A stretch of DNA of 6,498 bases from Alphaproteobacteria bacterium. GTDB taxonomy: Bacteria > Pseudomonadota > Alphaproteobacteria > Rhodobacterales > Rhodobacteraceae. The notes beneath the pieces were generated by a model that made no database searches, was not told the origin of the DNA, and worked only from the letters and a program-made list of their open reading frames with translations. Of the stretch, positions 1 to 4,835 are shown piece after piece (position 1 is the first letter of the stretch; every line of letters starts with the position of its first letter). A program made the position numbers and the translations under genes. The DNA is taken from NCBI GenBank assembly GCA_030425945.1, contig JAUHZL010000180.1, forward strand, positions 1 through 6,498, in the 5' to 3' direction.

Positions 1-1166
1 TTCATGAAGTCGAGCACCGACAGGCCGGAGGAGAAGCGCGCCGAGCGCGCGGTGGGCAGCACGTGGTTCGGGCCGCCCGCGTAGTCGCCGATCGCCTCCG
101 GGGTCCACGGCCCGAGGAAGATCGCCCCCGCGTGGGTGATCCGGGCGGCCAGCGCGTCGGGGTCGGCGACGCAGAGCTCGAGGTGCTCGGGCGCGATGCG
201 GTCCGACAGCGCGGCGGCCTCCGCGAGATCGCGCACGGTGATGACCGCGCCGAAGTCGCGCCAGCTCGCCCCGGCGATGGCGCGGCGCGCAAGCGTCTGA
301 AGACGCTTGTCCACCGCCGCCGCGACCGCCTGCCCGAAACCGGCATCGTCGGTGATCAGGATCGACTGCGCGCTCTCGTCATGCTCGGCCTGGCTGAGCA
401 GGTCCAGCGCGATCCAGTCGGGATCGTTGTCGCGGTCGGCGATGACGAGGATCTCGGAGGGGCCCGCGATCATGTCGATGCCGACCTGCCCGAAGACCCG
501 GCGCTTGGCGGCGGCGACATAGGCGTTGCCGGGGCCGGTGATCTTGTCGACCGGGCGGATGGTCTCGGTGCCGTAGGCCAGCGCGGCGATCGCCTGCGCG
601 CCGCCGACCCGGTAGACCGTCTCGACCCCCGAGAGCCGCGCCGCGAGCAGCACCAGCGGGTTCGCCACCCCGTCGGGCGTGGGCACGGTGACGACGAGGC
701 GGCCGACGCCCGCCACCTGCGCCGGGATCGCGTTCATCAGCACGGAGGACGGGTAGGACGCCAGCCCGCCCGGCACGTAGAGGCCCGCGGCCGCGACCGG
801 GGTCCAGCGCCAGCCCAGCTCGGCCCCCGCCGGGTCGGTCCAGCGGGCATCCTCGGGGCGCTGGCGCTCGTGGTAGGCGCGGATCCGCGCGGCGGCGAGG
901 TCGAGGGCCGCGCGGTCCGCGGCGGGCACCTTCGCGATCTCGGCGTCGATCTCGGCCTCCGAGAAGGCGAGGCGCCCGGGCGCGAGGCGCACGCGGTCGA
1001 AACGCTCGGTCAGCGCGATCAGGGCGGCGTCGCCCCCGGTGCGGACCTGCGCGATGATGTCGGCGACGGCGCTGTCCACGTCCGGACTGTCCTCGCGCTT
1101 CATCGCCAGCAGCGCGGCGAAGGCGGGTTCGAACCCGGGATCGGCGGAGGACAGGAACTGGGGCAT
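1..1166 (-). CDS. hisD: Histidinol dehydrogenase, C-terminus cut by window edge
   Basis: Histidinol dehydrogenase oxidises L-histidinol to L-histidine in two NAD+-dependent steps in the cytosol, the end of histidine biosynthesis. The frame is open for 388 codons from the ATG at 1166-1164 to the window edge; the family is about 430-440 residues, so roughly the last 45 (including the final zinc-ligand His) are missing. Visible family motifs are YVPGG at residues 130-134, GIDMIAGPSE at 229-238, SQAEHD at 258-263 (Q259 and H262 match the known zinc ligands), APEHLE at 325-330 (E327 and H328 match the catalytic Glu-His pair) and GDYAGGPNH at 360-368 (D361 is a further zinc ligand). A purine-rich ribosome site (AGAAAGG) lies about 6 bases before the start. 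It lies downstream of the DUF2948 gene in the same direction after a 306-bp gap, so it may have its own promoter. I am nearly certain of the function. Confidence 0.97.
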   Translation of the reverse strand, partial: MPQFLSSADPGFEPAFAALLAMKREDSPDVDSAVADIIAQVRTGGDAALIALTERFDRVRLAPGRLAFSEAEIDAEIAKVPAADRAALDLAAARIRAYHERQRPEDARWTDPAGAELGWRWTPVAAAGLYVPGGLASYPSSVLMNAIPAQVAGVGRLVVTVPTPDGVANPLVLLAARLSGVETVYRVGGAQAIAALAYGTETIRPVDKITGPGNAYVAAAKRRVFGQVGIDMIAGPSEILVIADRDNDPDWIALDLLSQAEHDESAQSILITDDAGFGQAVAAAVDKRLQTLARRAIAGASWRDFGAVITVRDLAEAAALSDRIAPEHLELCVADPDALAARITHAGAIFLGPWTPEAIGDYAGGPNHVLPTARSARFSSGLSVLDFM

Positions 1167-1193
1167 GGGCGGCCTTTCTGCGCGGTCCGCTTC

Positions 1194-1222
1194 GACATAG
1201 CCGGGCATAGGGCCGGTCTCAA
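1194..1222 (-). promoter_or_regulatory. Candidate sigma-70-type promoter for hisD
   Basis: Read on the minus strand, TTGAGA (1222-1217) matches the -35 consensus at five of six positions. It is followed, after exactly 17 bases, by TATGTC (1199-1194), which keeps the first three bases of the -10 box. Transcription would start about 20 bases before the hisD ATG. The placement right before hisD after a long gap supports it; the weak -10 box argues for caution. Confidence 0.35.
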
Positions 1223-1255
1223 GGTGGCGGGGGTGTCGCGGGGGACGTTGCAGGG

Positions 1256-1320
1256 GGCCGGAAGGGCGCGGGATGTGGTGGGGGACGGCGACGGGCGGAG
1301 GCGCGCGCCCTTCCCCGCGC
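1256..1320. repeat. Palindromic intergenic repeat, copy 1
   Basis: The 11-base arm GGAAGGGCGCG at 1260-1270 is exactly complementary to CGCGCCCTTCC at 1304-1314, so a hairpin with a 33-base GC-rich loop can form. The left arm is embedded in a 14-base sequence (1256-1269) and the right arm in a 17-base sequence (1304-1320), both of which recur exactly 145 bases further right in copy 2. The loop is not conserved between copies. There is no following T-run on either strand, so it is not a classic intrinsic terminator. It could be a REP-like element or an RNA structure between the DUF2948 gene and hisD. Confidence 0.6.
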
Positions 1321-1400
1321 GGCGGGACGGGCAGCGTTGGGTCGGAACGGTCGCACCGTCAGAGCCGTCCGCGCGGATCACCGGCACCCCCGGCGCCCAA

Positions 1401-1465
1401 GGCCGGAAGGGCGCACGGCGCGGCGCACCCAAGCGGCAGGCGGTCTCCCGCGCCCTTCCCCGCGC
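1401..1465. repeat. Palindromic intergenic repeat, copy 2
   Basis: This is the second copy of the hairpin, ending 7 bases from the stop codon of the DUF2948 gene. The arms GGAAGGGCGC (1405-1414) and GCGCCCTTCC (1450-1459) are exactly complementary over 10 bases with a 35-base loop. The 14-base left sequence (1401-1414) and 17-base right sequence (1449-1465) are identical to those of copy 1. Together the two copies and the putative hisD promoter account for most of the 306-bp gap at 1167-1472; I see no convincing gene in it. Confidence 0.6.
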
Positions 1466-1472
1466 CCGGCCT

Positions 1473-1955
1473 CTAGCTGTCCGGATGCTCCGGCGTGCGG
1501 CCCGAGGGGGCGGCGTAGGGGCGGGTCACGTCGCGCAGGGTGACCTCCAGCGTCTCGACCGACAGGCGAAGCGCGCCGTCGCCCGCCAGGGTCAGCAGCA
1601 CGCTGCCGGTGCCGTCCGCGCCCGGCTCGAACCCCACCGACAGGAGCGACAGCACGGTATCCGCATCGCCGCGCGGCACGCCGAGGCTGGCGACGCCCAG
1701 CACGTCCTCGACCGCCAGCACCGACTGCACGCGCTCGACCGGGCGGCCGCGGCGGGCGGCGGCGTCGCGGTCTTCCCAGCGGAACCGGTTCAGCAGCACG
1801 GCGAAGCGGCGGTGGGTGCGGTCCCAGCGCATCTCGCTGGCCGGGAACACCGCGTCCTGCGCCAGCGCCGACAGCACCGGCAGGTCGTCGGCCGCGAGGG
1901 CCTTCAGGCGCAGCGGGCGCTCGGCGCCGTCCTCGAACCGTGCGTCCCCGGTCAT
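1473..1955 (-). CDS. DUF2948 family protein
   Basis: A 160-residue soluble protein without a signal peptide or membrane segment. It matches what I know of the DUF2948 family of alphaproteobacteria: an early DARFEDG segment (residues 4-10), FPASEMRWD (37-45), RRFAVLLNRFRWED (49-62), a central RVQSVL segment, DADTVLSLLS and LTLAGDGAL in the middle, and a C-terminal VTRPYAAPSG. The molecular function of the family is not known. The start ATG (1955-1953) overlaps the murA stop in an ATGA, and no independent ribosome site is visible, so translation is probably coupled to murA. Its position between murA and hisD matches the arrangement I recall in Rhodobacterales. The family call is firm; a role in cell-wall or amino-acid metabolism would only be a guess from location. 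Confidence 0.92.
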   Translation of the reverse strand: MTGDARFEDGAERPLRLKALAADDLPVLSALAQDAVFPASEMRWDRTHRRFAVLLNRFRWEDRDAAARRGRPVERVQSVLAVEDVLGVASLGVPRGDADTVLSLLSVGFEPGADGTGSVLLTLAGDGALRLSVETLEVTLRDVTRPYAAPSGRTPEHPDS

Positions 1956-3223
1956 GCCGCGCGCACCCGTTCGATCTTCGCGCCGCAGTTGCCCAGCTTC
2001 TCCTCGACCCGCTCGTAGCCCCGGTCGAGGTGGTAGACCCGGCTGACCACCGTTTCGCCCTCGGCGGCGAGACCGGCGAGGATCAGGCTGACCGAGGCCC
2101 GCAGGTCGGTCGCCATCACCGGCGCGCCCTTCAGGCGCGGCACCCCGGTCACCGTCGCCGTGCCGCCGTGGACGTCGATCCGCGCGCCCATCCGGATCAG
2201 CTCGGGCGCATGCATGAAGCGGTTCTCGAAGATCCGCTCCTCCAGCACGCTGGTCCCCTCGGCGGTGCAGAGCAGCGCCATCATCTGGGCCTGCAGGTCG
2301 GTCGGGAAGCCGGGGAAGGGCTCGGTCACGACATCGACGGCGCGGACCCGGCCGTTGTGCCGCGACACGCGCAGGCCGGCGGGTGTCTCCTCGACCGAGA
2401 CCCCGGCGGCGTCGAGCTTCTCGGCGAAGGCCGCCACCAGGTCGAGCCGCCCGCCCAGCAGCTCGACCGAGCCGCCGGTGATCGCGGGCGCCAGCATGTA
2501 GGTCCCGAGCTCGATCCGGTCGGTGACGACCGGGTGCGTCGCGCCGCCCAGCGCGGTGACGCCCTCGATGGTGATCGTGGCGGTCCCTTCACCCTCGATC
2601 CACGCGCCCATCTTGCGAAGGCACTGGGCGAGGTCGACGATCTCGGGCTCGCGCGCGGCGTTCTTCAGGACCGTGGTCCCGACCGCCAGCGTCGCCGCCA
2701 TCAGCGCGTTCTCGGTCGCGCCGACCGAGACGAAGGGGAACTCGACGACCGCCCCGTGCAGGCCGCCCGCGGGTGCCGTCGCGTGGACGTAGCCGTCGCG
2801 CAGGTCGAGCGTGGCGCCCATCGCCTCGAGCGCGCGGAGGTGCAGGTCCACGGGGCGCGCGCCGATCGCGCAGCCGCCGGGCAGCGAGACCTCGGCCTGC
2901 CCGAAGCGCGCCAGCATCGGCCCCAGCACGAGGATCGAGGCGCGCATCTTGCGGACGATGTCGTAGTCGGCGCGCAGCGTGTCGATGTCATGCGAGGACA
3001 GCGCCAGCACCCGGCCCTCGTTCAGCGCGCTGACCTCGGCCCCGAGCGAGCCGAGCAGCTGCGTCATGGTGCGGATGTCCGACAGGCGCGGCGCGTTGGT
3101 CAGCGTCAGCGGCTGGTCGGTCAACAGGGTCGCCGGCATCAGCGTCAGGCAGGCGTTCTTCGCGCCCGCGATCGGGATCGTGCCGGTGAGCGGGGTGCCG
3201 CCCGTGATGTGTATCTGGTCCAT
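1952..3223 (-). CDS. murA: UDP-N-acetylglucosamine 1-carboxyvinyltransferase
   Basis: MurA transfers enolpyruvate from phosphoenolpyruvate to UDP-N-acetylglucosamine, the first committed step of peptidoglycan synthesis, in the cytosol. The product is 423 residues, close to the usual ~420. K22-N23 in AGAKN (19-23) are the substrate-binding pair. The active-site loop LPGGCAIGARP spans 114-124, with the nucleophilic Cys at 118 (Cys115 in E. coli) and the conserved Arg at 123. FPTDLQAQ (306-313) carries the catalytic Asp309 (Asp305 in E. coli). Because the loop has Cys rather than Asp, the enzyme should be sensitive to fosfomycin. The start at 3223 gives the canonical MDQIHITGG beginning and has AGGG 7 bases upstream, just after the stop of the preceding small gene. 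The frame stays open upstream to 3631, but that extension reads through the antisense of a tRNA and is not real. It ends in an ATGA overlap with the DUF2948 gene. Confidence 0.98.
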   Translation of the reverse strand: MDQIHITGGTPLTGTIPIAGAKNACLTLMPATLLTDQPLTLTNAPRLSDIRTMTQLLGSLGAEVSALNEGRVLALSSHDIDTLRADYDIVRKMRASILVLGPMLARFGQAEVSLPGGCAIGARPVDLHLRALEAMGATLDLRDGYVHATAPAGGLHGAVVEFPFVSVGATENALMAATLAVGTTVLKNAAREPEIVDLAQCLRKMGAWIEGEGTATITIEGVTALGGATHPVVTDRIELGTYMLAPAITGGSVELLGGRLDLVAAFAEKLDAAGVSVEETPAGLRVSRHNGRVRAVDVVTEPFPGFPTDLQAQMMALLCTAEGTSVLEERIFENRFMHAPELIRMGARIDVHGGTATVTGVPRLKGAPVMATDLRASVSLILAGLAAEGETVVSRVYHLDRGYERVEEKLGNCGAKIERVRAA

Positions 3224-3234
3224 GCCCCTGCCCT

Positions 3235-3441
3235 TCAGCTGTCGCGGGTCGCGGCGGTGTCCGGCCCGTCTTGTGTTTCGTCGCGGTGGTCCGGCGCGGC
3301 GGCGACGTCCCCGTCGGTCCGCGCCCGCGCCTGCGCCTTGCGCCGCCCCAGGTTCGCCTTCAGCGCAGCCTTCAGCCGGGCTTCGCGCGTGTCGGCGGAA
3401 GCGGCGGGGCGGCGGCGGTCGGAGGGTGTCTTGACGGTCAC
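3235..3441 (-). CDS. Small basic hypothetical protein upstream of murA
   Basis: A 68-residue protein starting at GTG. An in-frame TAA four codons before that start, and the absence of any internal Met, make GTG the only reasonable start. The core (about residues 18-42) is a Lys/Arg/Ala-rich predicted helix, TREARLKAALKANLGRRKAQ and on, between a short N-terminal tail and an Asp-rich, probably disordered C-terminal tail. I recall short proteins with a very similar RLKAALKANL-RRKAQARAR segment annotated as hypothetical in Rhodobacterales; no function is known to me. The stop codon is 11 bases before the murA ATG and forms part of the murA ribosome site region, so the two genes are probably co-transcribed and coupled. 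Its own ribosome site is weak (AAAGAA). The basic helix could bind nucleic acid, but that is inference. Confidence 0.7.
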   Translation of the reverse strand: MTVKTPSDRRRPAASADTREARLKAALKANLGRRKAQARARTDGDVAAAPDHRDETQDGPDTAATRDS

Positions 3442-3484
3442 GGGGGTTCTTTAACGCAGGGGCCAAAACGCGTCCAGATTGCCC

Positions 3485-3513
3485 TTGCACCCTCGGGCAT
3501 TTGATCGTAAACG
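3485..3513 (+). promoter_or_regulatory. Candidate promoter of tRNA-Thr
   Basis: TTGCAC (3485-3490) is followed after 17 bases by TAAACG (3508-3513). Both are partial matches to the sigma-70 boxes, and the predicted start would lie about 35 bases before the tRNA 5' end, a sensible leader for RNase P processing. The interval 3442-3555 also has to hold the promoter of the opposite-strand small gene/murA operon, for which I could not pick out clear boxes. Confidence 0.3.
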
Positions 3514-3555
3514 CCCCCCCACGACGCGACGGACATCGCTCCGACGGTCCCCGGC

Positions 3556-3630
<75 letters not shown>

Positions 3631-3643
3631 TTTTTCAATTTAG

Positions 3644-3673
3644 TTGAGAAGCTCGACGCTGCAACCGAATGAT
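3644..3673 (+). promoter_or_regulatory. Weak candidate promoter for the orphan gene
   Basis: TTGAGA (3644-3649) matches the -35 box at five of six positions, and AATGAT (3668-3673) matches the -10 box at four of six, but the spacing is 18 bases. If used, transcription would start near 3680. That would put the ATG at 3669 inside the promoter and favour the start at 3792. Confidence 0.22.
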
Positions 3674-3782
3674 CGGACGAAGCCTCCTAGCTCTGGGCGG
3701 CACCGGGGTAACACGCACGCTGGAGGCCAGTTTATTTCCGCGTGTTCCGGTAGTAACGTCAGTGCATCTGACAGCTAGGCGT

Positions 3783-3786
3783 GGAG
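3783..3786 (+). promoter_or_regulatory. Ribosome binding site that favours the start at 3792
   Basis: GGAG lies 5 bases before the ATG at 3792. The in-frame ATG at 3669 has no comparable sequence in front of it, so this site decides the chosen start. Confidence 0.5.
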
Positions 3787-3791
3787 ATCGG

Positions 3792-4280
3792 ATGCCCTTT
3801 GTCCTGGATGTATCCGAGGGCGGTCCGTTCGAGATCCGCTTGCTTCGGAACAAGTTCGAGATCATCGGCATCGCGCCCCTTGGACATGACGACGTTCGAG
3901 ACATTTCTTACAGTGTCCAGGTATCACTGATGCAATGCCCGCCATTCGACGGGAGCATTGAACGCACTGAGCTTCTCTTTTCGTTGGTTGAATCTGATGG
4001 GGACACGACTAAATATTTTGACGACGGACGTGCGACAACATCGTTCCTCGTTGGGCAGAATCGCCGAGTTGCCTTAGACATTATCCGGTTGGCCGCCCGT
4101 CAGCTCTTGGAAGAGCGGTCGCCCGACGTCGTTACCATGTCGACTGTACAGAAGAACCCGCCGGAGAAGGCGTTGGCCAAGTACCGTACTGTAGCAGCGG
4201 CCGTCCAAGCCGCCGGTTACGTCGGTGGGTTGGGCGATGCGTACGACGGCTACAGAATTTGGATGTTTGTAAAGAAATAA
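3792..4280 (+). CDS. Hypothetical protein, unrecognised, in low-GC segment
   Basis: I do not recognise this gene. From the ATG at 3792 it encodes 162 residues; an in-frame ATG at 3669 would give 203, but only the 3792 start has a good ribosome site. The protein looks soluble and mixed alpha/beta, with no signal peptide or membrane segment. Strand-like stretches (FEIRLLRNKFEIIGIAPL, SYSVQVSLM, TELLFSLVES) come first. A helix around RRVALDIIRLAARQLLEER follows, and then a C-terminal helix and turn, KALAKYRTVAAAVQAAGY, ending in YDGYRIWMFVKK. The last 45 residues, with a K-Y-R-x-x-A-x-A-x-x-x-AGY pattern and an aromatic end, look like a compact separate unit. Codon use is unlike the flanking housekeeping genes. 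It lies 68 bases before another unknown small ORF in the same direction, so the two may form a unit. A function in defence, toxin neutralisation or phage biology is possible, but nothing in the sequence shows it. Confidence 0.62.
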   Translation: MPFVLDVSEGGPFEIRLLRNKFEIIGIAPLGHDDVRDISYSVQVSLMQCPPFDGSIERTELLFSLVESDGDTTKYFDDGRATTSFLVGQNRRVALDIIRLAARQLLEERSPDVVTMSTVQKNPPEKALAKYRTVAAAVQAAGYVGGLGDAYDGYRIWMFVKK

Positions 4281-4284
4281 TACT

Positions 4285-4296
4285 TACCGTACGGTA
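4285..4296. promoter_or_regulatory. 12-bp perfect palindrome, possible operator
   Basis: TACCGTACGGTA is its own reverse complement and sits just after the stop of the preceding unknown gene, 52 bases before the next ATG. A near copy, TACCGTACTGTA, occurs at 4182-4193 inside the preceding coding region (11 of 12 identical). It could be an operator of a dimeric regulator or part of a weak hairpin, but a chance palindrome of this length cannot be excluded. Confidence 0.25.
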
Positions 4297-4348
4297 GAAG
4301 CGTCGCAAGCGCACGAATCAAGGCGAGCGTCAGCGGAGAACTAGAAAG

Positions 4349-4540
4349 ATGAGTCAAGCACCTCTTACACGTGAAGAACAGATAGAGTTCATGACTGCTG
4401 CTCGCCAGCGGCATGAGGCTGCTGTTCAGCGTTGGTCTACCGACGAAACGATCATTGCAGCTCTGCGCGAACCAGCTCGCAGCAACCTGAGTGCGTCCAA
4501 TTACGTGCGTCACGATGTGGTAGCGCGGCGAACAGCTTGA
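4349..4540 (+). CDS. Small hypothetical protein, possibly truncated at its 3' end
   Basis: A 63-residue ORF that I do not recognise. The ATG is preceded by GGAG (4335-4338, 10 bases away) and AGAAAG closer in, so initiation is plausible. The N-terminal half (SQAPLTREEQIEFMTAARQR and on to about residue 40) is a likely charged amphipathic helix; the rest is polar, with no membrane segment. Composition is that of the low-GC segment up to about 4530. The stop TGA at 4538-4540 falls almost exactly where the DNA returns to high GC and where, in the same frame, a ParE-like C-terminus begins. The natural C-terminus may therefore have been lost at a junction, with the TGA supplied by the fused DNA. 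It may be a real small gene, a gene fragment, or the second member of a two-gene unit with the upstream ORF. Confidence 0.45.
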   Translation: MSQAPLTREEQIEFMTAARQRHEAAVQRWSTDETIIAALREPARSNLSASNYVRHDVVARRTA

Positions 4541-4738
4541 TTTGATTGGCTGCGTCGATTGGGGGCAGCCGCGGGGCGTCGCCTCCCGGCCGAGTTCGGC
4601 GTGGACGGCTACTTGTTCCGCTACCGGCATCACTTCGTCTACTGGCGGTGGCTGGCGAACGGCGACATCGGGATCGTGACCGTCCTGCACGAGCGCATGC
4701 ACCAGGTCGGCCGGGTGCGGGAAGCGTTCCCGGACTGA
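4541..4738 (+). pseudogene. RelE/ParE-family toxin, C-terminal remnant lacking start
   Basis: The frame encodes 65 residues to the TGA at 4736-4738. It starts FDWLRRLG directly after the TGA of the preceding ORF and in the same frame, and runs through LPAEFGVDGYLFRYRHHFVY (residues 19-38) and WRWLANGDIGIVTVLHERMH (39-58) to a short Arg/Glu-rich end. The arrangement of an RYRHHFVYWR strand, a GDIGIVTVLHERM strand and a terminal helix is that of the second half of RelE/ParE toxins, ribonuclease- or gyrase-targeting partners in type II toxin-antitoxin pairs. Full toxins have about 90-100 residues, so the N-terminal helices are gone. No in-frame ATG precedes the core and no antitoxin gene is adjacent. 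High GC like the host genes suggests it is the resident gene, cut by whatever placed the low-GC segment upstream. Initiation at the TTG at 4559 is possible but unlikely to give a working toxin. Confidence 0.65.
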
Positions 4739-4825
4739 GGCCTCCCTGTCGCGCGGGACGTGTCAACCGTCGCGGCGGGGGTTGGGCCGGGCGGCGGGGT
4801 GCGGCAGAGTGGGGGAACCTGTCCC

Positions 4826-4830
4826 GGAGG
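4826..4830 (+). promoter_or_regulatory. Strong ribosome binding site fixing the PLP-enzyme start
   Basis: GGAGG lies 5 bases before the ATG at 4836. An in-frame ATG at 4782 has no such site, and its 18 extra residues read like non-coding GC-rich DNA, so 4836 is the start. Confidence 0.8.
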
Positions 4831-4835
4831 CCCCG

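Larger units (their letters stand above)
3631..4540. mobile_element. Lower-GC segment beside tRNA-Thr, possible island remnant
   Basis: From the tRNA 3' end to about 4540 the base composition and codon use change: 3961-4020 has 25 G/C of 60, whereas a host line such as 5221-5280 has 43 of 60. Codons such as TTA, AAA, AAT, ATT and GTA, rare in the flanking genes, become common. The segment contains two ORFs I do not recognise and ends where a 5'-truncated ParE-type toxin gene with host-like composition begins. Location at a tRNA, altered composition and a broken neighbour suggest acquired DNA. Against it: no integrase, transposase or terminal repeat is visible, so the mechanism and exact borders are unknown. 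Confidence 0.4.

Noticed and set aside
1100..1476. Open frames in the gap between the DUF2948 gene and hisD on both strands
   Set aside because: Pro/Arg/Gly-rich translations without recognisable domains, overlapping the repeated hairpins or the hisD N-terminus in another frame.
63..2018. Long open frame on the plus strand (about 650 codons) opposite hisD and the DUF2948 gene
   Set aside because: It is a GC-rich shadow: Arg/Gly/Ala/His-rich, with no family motif, opposite two firmly identified genes.
1940..3454. Long open frame on the plus strand opposite murA
   Set aside because: Antisense shadow of murA and the small gene, rich in Arg, Gln, His and Asp as expected from reversed GC-biased codons.
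3635..3904. Minus-strand frame of 89 codons beside the tRNA
   Set aside because: No ribosome site or recognisable motif, and it is antisense to the better-supported plus-strand ORF.
4349..4540. 63-residue ORF as the antitoxin of the ParE remnant
   Set aside because: It lacks ribbon-helix-helix or other antitoxin features, has different composition from the toxin fragment, and the toxin is truncated. The adjacency looks like a junction rather than an operon.
4500..4835. Possible second copy of the tRNA-Thr 3' end as an att site
   Set aside because: I looked for the last 15-25 bases of the tRNA around the right border of the low-GC segment and found no convincing match.
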